The notes under the pieces: model-generated
Seen by the model: only the letters and a program-made list of their open reading frames with translations
Database searches by the model: none
Told to the model about the DNA's origin: nothing
NCBI GenBank assembly: GCA_946481195.1
Contig: CAMLNG010000166.1
Coordinates: 1-7,524, forward strand
Direction: 5' to 3'
Source of the DNA: an uncultured Chromatiaceae bacterium
GTDB taxonomy: Bacteria > Pseudomonadota > Gammaproteobacteria > Enterobacterales > Alteromonadaceae
DNA: 7,524 nucleotides
Program-made: the position numbers and the translations under genes
Shown here: positions 1 through 5,678 of the stretch, in pieces
Numbering within the stretch: the first letter of the stretch is position 1
Layout of the letters: each line of letters begins with the position of its first letter

Positions 1-495
1 GACGCGCAGGCTATCGGTGAAGTAACTAATGGCCGCTTTACTGGCGCCGTATGCTTCTGCCCGGCCAAACGGAAACAGGTGCGCCAGACTGCTGACAATA
101 GCCAACCTCGGTGCGCTGCTGCACCGTAATAATGGCAACCAGGCTTTGGTACAGGCCACAACGGCCAGCACGTTGAGGTTAAATGTACGTTCGAATGAAG
201 CAAGATTTAAATCTTCAGCATCGACATATTCACAAGTGCCTGCATTCAGGATCACCTGATCGAGCCGGCCGTAACGCGCCTGTAATTCGGCGGTGGCGGC
301 TAAGAGCTGCGCGCTGTCAGTTAAATCAACCGGTAAAACATCAATACCGTTTTGTTCTTGTTTCAACTGCTCCAGCAATGCCTGACTGCGCGCCAGAGCG
401 ACGACCTGCCAGCCGCTGCGGGCAAACTGGATCGCCAGCGCCCGGCCAAGACCGGAACTCGCGCCGGTAATTAAACAAACAGATTGGGTCTGCAT
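1..495 (-). CDS. Short-chain dehydrogenase/reductase (SDR), N-terminal 165 residues, cut by window edge
   Basis: Classical SDR, an NAD(P)-dependent oxidoreductase with a Rossmann fold; the substrate cannot be read from the sequence. The reading frame is open from the ATG at 495 to the left edge, so the C-terminus is missing. Visible motifs: the cofactor loop TGASSGLG (residues 10-17), the acidic VDLTD (56-60) that usually contacts the adenine, LNAG (83-86), Ser136 and the catalytic YGASK (Tyr149, Lys153), with the usual 13-residue Ser-Tyr spacing. All catalytic residues present are intact. The ATG at 495 is preceded by GGGA at a good distance; an in-frame ATG at 507 is possible but would overlap that site. 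The stretch NAGTCEY resembles, from memory, SDRs encoded near cfa/DUF1365 lipid-modification genes under RpoE-ChrR control; this is weak inference because the downstream genes lie outside. No strong promoter is visible in the 123 bases upstream. Confidence 0.9.
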   Translation of the reverse strand, partial: MQTQSVCLITGASSGLGRALAIQFARSGWQVVALARSQALLEQLKQEQNGIDVLPVDLTDSAQLLAATAELQARYGRLDQVILNAGTCEYVDAEDLNLASFERTFNLNVLAVVACTKAWLPLLRCSSAPRLAIVSSLAHLFPFGRAEAYGASKAAISYFTDSLRV

Positions 496-596
496 GACAA
501 ATCCCATCAGTGGAAGTTGGGATCAGTTACGACAGACAGGCAAAGTTGGATTGATGCAGCTGTGAAAAACGTACAGCAGGCGGTCTGAACAAAATT

Positions 597-619
597 GAAA
601 AACCGCTGGTAGTGCGGCT
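597..619 (-). terminator. Weak rho-independent terminator after the 108-residue gene
   Basis: On the minus strand GCCGC (618-614) pairs with GCGGT (606-602, last pair a G-T wobble) around a 7-base loop and is followed by a run of five T (602-598). It starts right at the stop codon of the small gene at 619-945. The stem is short, so efficiency is uncertain. Confidence 0.4.
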
Positions 620-945
620 CAGGCGTAAACGTCGACGGCAAACATCTGTTGCAGTTGTTCGCGTTTATCCTGGCTGGCAAAAGATTGGTATGCGGAGATG
701 GCTTTTTGCTGACGCTGGTCCGGGGCATCATAGCTGGCGCGATTTAATTGCTCAGTGTCGAGCAACGCCATGACTTCAGCCGAACTTTTAACGCCCTGCC
801 CTTGTGGCGTGGCATTTGGGGTGTATTGTGAGGAACTTTGTGACGGGCTTTGTGTAGCGTCTTTCAGTGCGCGCGGACCCACGCCGCCATTGACCTGACG
901 CAGGCCATTGGAGCGATTGAGATCCTGACTGAAAGTCACTGCCAT
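619..945 (-). CDS. Small conserved-looking protein of unknown function, 108 residues
   Basis: I do not recognise this family. The start at 945 is chosen because GCGGA lies 7 bases upstream and because a strong promoter (984-1011) would place the transcript start near 977, which leaves almost no leader for the alternative ATG at 972. There is no signal peptide or membrane segment, so it is probably cytosolic. Residues 1-30 are polar with GGVG; residues 31-55 are Ser/Gln/Pro-rich and likely disordered; residues 56-108 look helical (SSAEVMALLDTEQLNRASY, then an AYQSFASQ helix with alternating charge), ending in MFAVDVYA. It is monocistronic: own promoter, terminator candidate at its stop codon. 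The ordered C-terminal half is probably the functional part. Real coding is supported by the promoter, ribosome site and helical periodicity, not by a recognised homologue. Confidence 0.75.
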   Translation of the reverse strand: MAVTFSQDLNRSNGLRQVNGGVGPRALKDATQSPSQSSSQYTPNATPQGQGVKSSAEVMALLDTEQLNRASYDAPDQRQQKAISAYQSFASQDKREQLQQMFAVDVYA

Positions 946-983
946 ACAAAAATCCGCGTGAAAAACCCGCATTATTATCTGGC

Positions 984-1011
984 ATTATAACCAGAAAACG
1001 TCCGTTGCCAA
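984..1011 (-). promoter_or_regulatory. Near-consensus sigma-70 promoter for the 108-residue gene
   Basis: On the minus strand TTGGCA (1011-1006, 5 of 6 to the -35 consensus) is followed after 16 bases by a perfect TATAAT (989-984). The predicted start near 977 gives a leader of roughly 30 bases before the ATG at 945. It lies immediately downstream of the tsaB terminator hairpins, so the small gene is its own transcription unit and probably well expressed under housekeeping conditions. Confidence 0.75.
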
Positions 1012-1026
1012 GCATTAGCTGAAAAT

Positions 1027-1059
1027 GGCTGTAAGCCTTGTGCAGCAAGGCTTACAGCC
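1027..1059. repeat. Perfect 14-bp inverted repeat, second hairpin after tsaB
   Basis: GGCTGTAAGCCTTG (1027-1040) and CAAGGCTTACAGCC (1046-1059) are exact inverted repeats around the 5-base loop TGCAG. On the minus strand the stem is followed by ATTTTC, a poor T-run, so it could be a back-up terminator or an RNA 3' stabiliser for the tsaB transcript. It could also be a copy of a dispersed palindromic repeat; a single copy here cannot tell. Confidence 0.8.
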
Positions 1060-1060
1060 G

Positions 1061-1094
1061 GATAAAAAGCGGCAAGAAATTGCCGCTTTTTATC
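1061..1094 (-). terminator. Rho-independent terminator of the yoaA-tsaB unit
   Basis: GATAAAAAGCGGCAA (1061-1075) and TTGCCGCTTTTTATC (1080-1094) form a perfect 15-bp inverted repeat around GAAA. The GCGGCAA core is flanked by A5 on one side and T5 on the other, so it can terminate in both directions. It starts 22 bases after the tsaB stop codon on the minus strand. No plus-strand gene runs into it in this window. Confidence 0.85.
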
Positions 1095-1116
1095 GATATT
1101 CCTCCACTCGACTTAC

Positions 1117-1812
1117 TCAACGCCCCGGTAGTTTTTGCCAGGTGACTTCATCGCGCACGTAGACGGGTTCGGCCAGTTCAGCTGCAACAAACAGCTGTTG
1201 TTGCCAGGCTGGTACCGCCAGCTTCAGCATGTCCTGAGCCGAGGGCAGCAACACTTGTTCGCTGACCGAAAGCTGTGTGCCAGAAGCCCAGTGCGAAAAT
1301 GCCTCGCGGTACGTCACAAGGCCTGTGCCGACCGCCCAAATGTCGCCAGCTAGGGTCAAGGCCGGCAAGTCGGCAGGCTTGCGCGCCAATTCGTCACTAA
1401 CAGGTTGCATCAAACCCTCGGCACCTTGCTGATAAAGCGCAAGGTAGACTTCCGCCATCCGGGCATCAATCGCCGCTATCACTTGCTTAGCCTGATGCAG
1501 CCTTGCTGCAGCCTGCGCCATCGCCTGTAGTGTGGACACACCAAACACCGGCAAATCGGCACCAAAAGCCAGGCCCTGGGTCACGCCAACACCAATCCGC
1601 ACCCCGGTAAAACTGCCGGGACCACGACCAAATACGATGCCGTCGAGCTGATTCAGGCTCAGACCTGACTCAGCCAACAGCTGCTGCACCATCGGCAGAA
1701 TGCGTTTGCTGTGTTGCTGCGGACAAACTTCATCCAGCGTCAGCTGTTGCCCATCATATTGCAGCGCCACAGAACAGGCTTCGGTGGAGGTATCCAGCGC
1801 CAGTAATTTCAC
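1117..1812 (-). CDS. tsaB: tRNA threonylcarbamoyladenosine biosynthesis protein TsaB
   Basis: TsaB (formerly YeaZ) is the inactive paralogue that dimerises with TsaD and, with TsaE, forms the cytosolic complex that transfers threonylcarbamoyl from threonylcarbamoyl-AMP to A37 of ANN-decoding tRNAs. The protein is 231 residues, the same length as I recall for E. coli TsaB. Hallmarks: ALDTSTEACSVAL (5-17) at the start of the ASKHA fold, GRGPGSFTGVRIG (62-74), AIDARMAEVY (114-123) and the C-terminal PVYVRDEVTWQKLPG (216-230). The start is GTG at 1812, with AGGAG six bases upstream; an overlapping ATG at 1814 is out of frame and meets a stop at once. The gene follows yoaA by 12 bases and is probably co-transcribed with it; a strong hairpin terminator follows. 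TsaB is essential in many bacteria, so the operon should be constitutively expressed. Confidence 0.97.
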   Translation of the reverse strand: MKLLALDTSTEACSVALQYDGQQLTLDEVCPQQHSKRILPMVQQLLAESGLSLNQLDGIVFGRGPGSFTGVRIGVGVTQGLAFGADLPVFGVSTLQAMAQAAARLHQAKQVIAAIDARMAEVYLALYQQGAEGLMQPVSDELARKPADLPALTLAGDIWAVGTGLVTYREAFSHWASGTQLSVSEQVLLPSAQDMLKLAVPAWQQQLFVAAELAEPVYVRDEVTWQKLPGR

Positions 1813-1824
1813 ATCAAGCTCCTG

Positions 1825-3771
1825 TTATCCATCAGTCGGCGTTGCGCCACTTTTGTGGTGGATCGCCGTTAAAAATTCAATCGCAGCCTGCGGATTGCGG
1901 CTACGGCGCATCGGCGGCAACGATTTTAAAAACACTTCGCCATAAGGCCGGCTCACCAGCCGGTTGTCGGCGATGACCAGCACACCGCGGTCTGACACAT
2001 CGCGGATCAACCGCCCCACGCCTTGTTTCAGCGTGATCACAGCCTGCGGCAGCTGCACCACGGCAAAAGGGTCTTGCCCGGCCAGGCGTGCATCTTCACT
2101 GCGAGCCTGCAGCAGCGGTTCATCCGGCGAGGCAAACGGCAGTTTGTCGATAATGACCAGACTTAAAGTGTCACCGCGCACATCCACGCCTTCCCAGAAT
2201 GAACCAGTGCCAAGCAACACTGCATGTTTGAGCTGAACAAACTGCTCCAGCAACACGCGTTTACTGGTACTGCCCTGCACCAGCACCGGCAGGCGGATAT
2301 AGTCCGGCAGCTGCTGCGCCATCCATTGCAGCATGCGATGGCTGGTAAAGAGGAAAAAACAGCGGCCTTCATTGGCTTCAATCAGCGGCACTGCCAGTTG
2401 TAACAGCGCCTGCGCCATTTTTGTGTCTGTTGGTTCCGGCAGATAACGTGGCACCAGCAACATCGCCTGATTCGGATAATCAAAGGGGCTGTCGAGCTGC
2501 AACGTGCGCGCCGCGCCTAAGCCCATCTGGCGGGTGAAATGCTCAAAACCACCGTCGACCGACAAAGTCGCCGAGGTAAAAACCCAACAGCGCGGCTGGG
2601 CAAACACCAATTCCTGAAACTTATCGGCAATCGATAACGGCGTATAGTGCAGGCTGATATGGCGTTTACTGGTGTCAAACCAGAAACTGATGCCGGTTTT
2701 ATCGACATCGAGTAATTTTTCCAGCCGGTTGCGCAGCAGCGCCAGCCGTTCATAACAACTGTCGACTAAATCCGACCGGCCCAGGCTACCTTTAAGCACC
2801 TGATAAAGCATCTGCATCACGTCGCTGATGCGGCTTAACGCGACTTTTTGCTCAGCTTTTTGGAAGAGGTCACGCCAGTTGCCTTTTTGCGGATCTTCCG
2901 GCAACAACAAGCGCCAGTCTTTGGTCAGGCTGGCCAGCTTTTCTGCGGTTTTTGCCAGCTGCGGATGATCGCGTAGTTCCGTTTTGCAGGCAATTTCAAT
3001 ATCGCGACACAAGTCCAGCAACACAGAACTGGAAAAGGTCTCACCAAAATAATCGCTGGCGATATCCGGAATTTGGTGCGCTTCGTCGAAAATCACCACG
3101 TCCATGCTCGGCAGCAATTCGCCAAAACCGGTGTCTTTCAGCGCCATATCGGCGAAAAACAGATGATGGTTGACCACGACCAAATCGGCATTCATCGCCT
3201 TTTTGCGCGCTTTGAGTAAATAACACTGTTCATAATCCGGGCAATCTTTGCCCAGGCAATTGTCAGTGGTGCTGGTGACATAAGGCAGCGCTTTGGAATC
3301 TTCGGCAATATAGGTCAGTTCACCAATGTCACCGCTTTGGGTTTCATTCGACCACTTTTTGATCAGGCTTAAATCCTGGATCAGCGCATCATCCTGTACC
3401 GGCACATGCTGATAATGCTGGGTCAGGCGGAAGGTACATAAATAGTTGCTGCGGCCTTTTAATAAGGCGGTCGCAACCGGCTGGGCCAAGGCCGACTGAA
3501 TGCGCGGTAAATCGCGTAAATACAGCTGTTCCTGCAGGTTTTTGGTGCCGGTCGACAAAATCACTTTTTTGCCACTCAGTAGCGCCGGTACTAAATAAGC
3601 GTAGGTCTTGCCCGTCCCGGTACCCGCTTCAACCACTAAGGCCTTGCCATCGCGGATGCAGTCACAGACAGCACTGGCCATTTCGAGCTGCGCCTCGCGC
3701 GAGCGAAAACCGCTGATGGCTTTTTCCAACGCCCCACCAGGGCCAAAAGCAGCCTTGACTTCAGCCTGCAT
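1825..3771 (-). CDS. yoaA: ATP-dependent DNA helicase YoaA (DinG/XPD family, Fe-S cluster)
   Basis: Superfamily 2 helicase of the XPD/DinG type, 648 residues (E. coli YoaA about 636). In E. coli, YoaA binds the HolC (chi) subunit of DNA polymerase III and helps cells survive chain-terminating or blocked replication forks. Visible motifs: Walker A AGTGTGKT (49-56); four cysteines placed to hold a 4Fe-4S cluster, Cys112 in SNYLC and Cys172, Cys177, Cys183 in the DNCLGKDCPDYEQC segment; VVNHHLF (199-205); Walker B DEAH (229-232); SATLS (400-404); GSFWEGVDVRG (523-533); and motif VI QGVGRLIR (583-590). All catalytic and cluster residues are intact. Conserved wording such as DTLSLVIIDKLPF (534-546) separates it from DinG proper. 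ATG at 3771 has CGGAG six bases upstream. Adjacent to tsaB as in E. coli. Confidence 0.96.
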   Translation of the reverse strand: MQAEVKAAFGPGGALEKAISGFRSREAQLEMASAVCDCIRDGKALVVEAGTGTGKTYAYLVPALLSGKKVILSTGTKNLQEQLYLRDLPRIQSALAQPVATALLKGRSNYLCTFRLTQHYQHVPVQDDALIQDLSLIKKWSNETQSGDIGELTYIAEDSKALPYVTSTTDNCLGKDCPDYEQCYLLKARKKAMNADLVVVNHHLFFADMALKDTGFGELLPSMDVVIFDEAHQIPDIASDYFGETFSSSVLLDLCRDIEIACKTELRDHPQLAKTAEKLASLTKDWRLLLPEDPQKGNWRDLFQKAEQKVALSRISDVMQMLYQVLKGSLGRSDLVDSCYERLALLRNRLEKLLDVDKTGISFWFDTSKRHISLHYTPLSIADKFQELVFAQPRCWVFTSATLSVDGGFEHFTRQMGLGAARTLQLDSPFDYPNQAMLLVPRYLPEPTDTKMAQALLQLAVPLIEANEGRCFFLFTSHRMLQWMAQQLPDYIRLPVLVQGSTSKRVLLEQFVQLKHAVLLGTGSFWEGVDVRGDTLSLVIIDKLPFASPDEPLLQARSEDARLAGQDPFAVVQLPQAVITLKQGVGRLIRDVSDRGVLVIADNRLVSRPYGEVFLKSLPPMRRSRNPQAAIEFLTAIHHKSGATPTDG

Positions 3772-3868
3772 CAGCGGCTCCGAAAACCGGATAGGTCAGC
3801 ACACAGGCAAGACTTGACGATAACAAGACAGTGAACAAACTGACTCCGGGGTTTTACAGAAAAGCGGC

Positions 3869-3898
3869 ATTATGCCAAAGGCAGTGGATGGGGTCCAA
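3869..3898 (-). promoter_or_regulatory. Candidate promoter for yoaA-tsaB
   Basis: On the minus strand TTGGAC (3898-3893) is followed after 18 bases by CATAAT (3874-3869), preceded by TGG, which makes an extended -10. The predicted start near 3862 gives a leader of about 90 bases before the yoaA ATG. The -10 lies within the small palindrome GGCATTATGCC (3866-3876). No clear terminator separates this from the 106-residue gene upstream, so read-through from that gene is also possible. Confidence 0.5.
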
Positions 3899-3921
3899 AC
3901 ACTTCGCTTTGAGGTGCCCGT

Positions 3922-4242
3922 TTAAACATAAATATCCAGGTGACCATCGGCGTCGGCATGTTGCTCATCTTCCGGTGTGACCGCGTGGCTGGTTGGCAAA
4001 TACTGCGGTTCAGCCGGCTTCGATTGCTGCTGACTTTGTTGTTGTGGATCCTGCTGTTCGGGGCTGTGTTGTTGCTGACGCGATTGCTCATGGCGCTCGC
4101 TGATGCGGTATTGCCAGATTTCGTGATGATGGCCGTGTTCATCCGGACTGAAGCGGGTGTATTTCGTCACAGGTTCAATCAACCGCTGCGATGGCTCTGC
4201 CGCCGGCGTTCGTCGTACCAGATAAGGAAAAATCGCGTCCAT
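3922..4242 (-). CDS. Gln/His-rich small protein of unknown function, 106 residues
   Basis: I do not recognise the family. ATG at 4242 has a good ribosome site, GAGGAA (4253-4248), five bases upstream. There is no signal peptide or membrane span. Order along the protein: N-terminal MDAIFPYLVRRTP, a mid segment KYTRFSPDEHGHHHEIWQYRI (27-47) with four His in five residues that might bind metal, a glutamine-rich stretch (13 Gln in residues 53-80) that is probably disordered, and an acidic C-terminus EDEQHADADGHLDIYV (91-106). The low-complexity middle weakens homology searching; the first 47 residues and the last 7 look more constrained. It lies upstream of yoaA on the same strand, 150 bases away. 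The opposite strand is open across it too, but that frame lacks a ribosome site and mirrors Gln codons as Leu. Confidence 0.65.
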   Translation of the reverse strand: MDAIFPYLVRRTPAAEPSQRLIEPVTKYTRFSPDEHGHHHEIWQYRISERHEQSRQQQHSPEQQDPQQQSQQQSKPAEPQYLPTSHAVTPEDEQHADADGHLDIYV

Positions 4243-4519
4243 AAAAGTTCCTCGTCAGAAAAACACAGCGGAAAAACTGGCTGCTACTGCTGCTATCGGC
4301 TGCTTGTCACCCGACTAAAGCTGCAGGTGCCGAATTCCGCCACACGAGCAAAACTATACATCTTGCTTATTTTTTGCACTCTCATTCAATTTAAATCTGA
4401 CCACAAAATTAAATTTTCTATCCAACAACATTCGTAAAACTCAACTAAATTCATTAAATATCAATATATTAAATAAAACACCAATGACCTCTGCAACATG
4501 TTTTTTGTGCACTCTGTGC

Positions 4520-4555
4520 TTGCACACACGAAAAAAAAACTTTAAGTTGTATACA
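4520..4555 (+). promoter_or_regulatory. Candidate his operon promoter
   Basis: TTGCAC (4520-4525) is a reasonable -35 followed by a run of nine A. The -10 is ambiguous: TAAGTT (4543-4548) has 17-base spacing but poor match, while TATACA (4550-4555) matches better but lies 24 bases from TTGCAC and would need another -35. Either choice starts the transcript near 4555-4563, about 40-48 bases before hisL. That a promoter is here follows from the leader position; its exact elements are uncertain. Confidence 0.4.
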
Positions 4556-4558
4556 ACT
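4545..4558. promoter_or_regulatory. Perfect 14-bp palindrome in the his promoter, possible operator
   Basis: AGTTGTATACAACT reads the same on both strands and overlaps both candidate -10 boxes. The core GT-AT-AC with symmetrical flanks fits the general operator pattern of GntR-family repressors, but no regulator gene is in the window to support that. A dimeric repressor bound here would block initiation and add a second control layer to attenuation. Confidence 0.45.
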
Positions 4559-4602
4559 AAACGCCAACAGACGACCGCGTCTGCAGCCGGAACTTTTACA
4601 TT

Positions 4603-4650
4603 ATGTTATTCAAGACCACACTGCATCACCATCATCATCCACTCGCATAG
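4603..4650 (+). CDS. hisL: his operon leader peptide, 15 residues with five consecutive His
   Basis: ATG at 4603 to TAG at 4648 encodes [15 protein letters not shown]. Five adjacent His codons (4624-4638) are the sensor of the attenuator: scarce charged tRNA-His stalls the ribosome on them. E. coli hisL has seven in a row in a 16-residue peptide, so size and design match. The ribosome site is modest (GGAA at 4589-4592, ten bases upstream). The peptide itself probably has no function. The stop codon lies inside the first strand of the downstream A:B stem, which is the usual coupling between leader translation and RNA folding. It is too short for routine gene callers. Confidence 0.93.
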   Translation: MLFKTTLHHHHHPLA

Positions 4651-4741
4651 CCATGCCTGAGAGGCCGGTGGCTATGACTGATAGCTCCGGTGTGCACAGT
4701 GTTCAACAACAGCCCCGGAGAGATCCGGGGCTGTTGTTTTT
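4646..4741 (+). promoter_or_regulatory. his transcription attenuator
   Basis: Alternative pairings seen by eye: A:B, CATAGCCA (4646-4653) with TGGCTATG (4669-4676), 8 bp; B:C, GCTAT (4671-4675) with ATAGC (4681-4685); D:E, TCCGG (4686-4690) with CCGGA (4715-4719); and E:F, the terminator. A:B excludes B:C, and D:E excludes E:F. A ribosome stalled on the His codons would cover strand A, free B to pair with C, let D take E and prevent termination, so hisG is transcribed. With ample His-tRNA or no leader translation A:B forms and the terminator folds. This is the classical his model; the 5-bp B:C and D:E stems are short and the assignment is inferred. Confidence 0.85.
4705..4741 (+). terminator. 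Attenuator terminator hairpin upstream of hisG
   Basis: AACAACAGCCCCGGA (4705-4719) and TCCGGGGCTGTTGTT (4724-4738) pair perfectly over 15 bp around a GAGA loop, followed by T through 4741. A strong intrinsic terminator placed 25 bases before hisG and after the His-codon leader makes sense only as a regulated one. Confidence 0.95.
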
Positions 4742-4766
4742 AGAGTTTAAATCAGAGGAAATACCG

Positions 4767-5675
4767 ATGTCCGCGTTAATCGAAAGCAAAAAACTGCGTA
4801 TCGCCATGCAAAAATCCGGTCGTCTGTCACAGGACACTCAGGCACTGCTGACCAGCTGCGGCCTGAAGATCAATCTGCGCGAACAACGGCTGATTGCGCA
4901 TGTCGAGAATATGGACATCGATTTGCTGCGGGTGCGCGACGACGACATTCCGGGCCTGGTGATGGACGGCGTTTGTGATTTGGGCATTGTCGGCGAAAAC
5001 GTGCTGGAAGAAATGTCACTGCAGCGCCAGCTCGACAATGAAAGCTATGACTACACAGTGCTGGCCCGGCTGGATTTCGGCGGCTGCCGCCTGTCGATTG
5101 CCGTGCCGCAGGAAGAAAATTACCAATCTGTTCAGGATTTACAGGGTCGCACTATCGCCACCACCTACCCGCGTTTACTGAACCGTTACCTGAAACAAAA
5201 TGGCGTTAATTGCCGCATCGTCAATTTAAAAGGTTCAGTTGAAGTAGCGCCACGCGCAGGTCTAGCTGACGCGATTTGTGATTTGGTGTCAACCGGTGCC
5301 ACGCTTGAAGCCAATGGCTTAAAAGAAGTCGAAGTGATTTACCGCTCCAAAGCGGTGCTGATCCAACGCCGGGATCTTAACGACGACAAACAGCTGAAGC
5401 TCATCAAAAAATTAATGCCGCGCATCCAGGGTGTGATGCAGGCAAACGAGAGCAAATACATCATGCTGCACGCGCCACGCGCCCGCCTGGCCGATGTGAT
5501 TGCGCTGCTGCCCGGTGCCGAAAATCCAACCTTATTGCCATTAGTCGGTAACGAAGACTTAGTCGCCTTACACGTGGTCAGCAGTGAAACTTTATTCTGG
5601 GAAACGATGGAACAGCTCAAAGCGCTGGGCGCCAGTTCTATACTGGTATTACCGATCGAAAAAATGATGGAGTAA
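4767..5675 (+). CDS. hisG: ATP phosphoribosyltransferase (long form)
   Basis: HisG condenses ATP with PRPP to phosphoribosyl-ATP, the first and committed step of histidine synthesis, and is feedback-inhibited by histidine. The protein is 302 residues, long-form size (E. coli 299), so it carries the C-terminal ACT-like regulatory domain and needs no HisZ. Visible: [12 protein letters not shown] (10-21), [20 protein letters not shown] (54-73), the PRPP loop [13 protein letters not shown] (172-184), [10 protein letters not shown] (228-237) leading into the regulatory domain, and the near-invariant [19 protein letters not shown] (272-290). ATG at 4767 is chosen because AGAGGA (4754-4759) precedes it and the protein then starts like its family; the frame stays open back to an ATG at 4653, but that would translate through the terminator hairpin. 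hisD follows after three bases. Confidence 0.98.
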   Translation: MSALIESKKLRIAMQKSGRLSQDTQALLTSCGLKINLREQRLIAHVENMDIDLLRVRDDDIPGLVMDGVCDLGIVGENVLEEMSLQRQLDNESYDYTVLARLDFGGCRLSIAVPQEENYQSVQDLQGRTIATTYPRLLNRYLKQNGVNCRIVNLKGSVEVAPRAGLADAICDLVSTGATLEANGLKEVEVIYRSKAVLIQRRDLNDDKQLKLIKKLMPRIQGVMQANESKYIMLHAPRARLADVIALLPGAENPTLLPLVGNEDLVALHVVSSETLFWETMEQLKALGASSILVLPIEKMME

Positions 5676-5678
5676 ATC

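Larger units (their letters stand above)
4243..4602. other. AT-rich divergent intergenic region between the 106-residue gene and hisL
   Basis: These 360 bases hold no convincing gene. The right part from about 4340 is strongly AT-rich, with A/T runs that could act as UP elements or bend DNA. A weak minus-strand -10 (TATAGT, 4359-4354) might serve the 106-residue gene, without a clear -35. The his promoter candidates and a 14-bp palindrome lie at the right end. Two similar words, TTTTTTGCACTCT at 4370-4382 and the same with two extra bases at 4501-4515, may be a duplicated site or chance. Confidence 0.6.

Noticed and set aside
507..731. Minus-strand 74-codon frame between the SDR and the 108-residue gene
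   Set aside because: It overlaps the C-terminal half of the better-supported small gene in another frame and covers its terminator candidate; no ribosome site seen.
788..1048. Minus-strand 86-codon frame spanning the promoter and hairpin region
   Set aside because: It begins inside a hairpin loop and crosses a near-consensus promoter; a shadow frame of the 108-residue gene.
3870..4142. Minus-strand 90-codon frame overlapping the 106-residue gene
   Set aside because: Different frame of the same region, no good ribosome site, composition that mirrors the CAG/CAA runs. No sign that a frameshift joins the two.
4327..4337. Minus-strand GAATTCGGCAC next to a PstI site, resembling a cDNA-cloning adapter
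   Set aside because: Only 11 bases agree and the flanks diverge; the surrounding sequence is continuous with normal intergenic DNA, so chance is more likely than vector contamination.
3940..4437. Plus-strand 165-codon open frame with a hydrophobic Leu-rich segment resembling a membrane protein
   Set aside because: It is antisense to the Gln-rich 106-residue gene; Gln codons read backwards give Leu. It has no ribosome site and runs into AT-rich intergenic DNA.
4501..4540. Apparent T6...A9 inverted repeat that might form a terminator before the his promoter
   Set aside because: Only short GC-containing arms pair (TGTGC with GCACA); the T and A runs are offset and do not continue the stem.
4653..4766. 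N-terminal 38-codon extension of hisG from the ATG at 4653
   Set aside because: It would translate the attenuator and terminator hairpin, has no ribosome site and does not resemble HisG N-termini; AGAGGA and the family start fit 4767.
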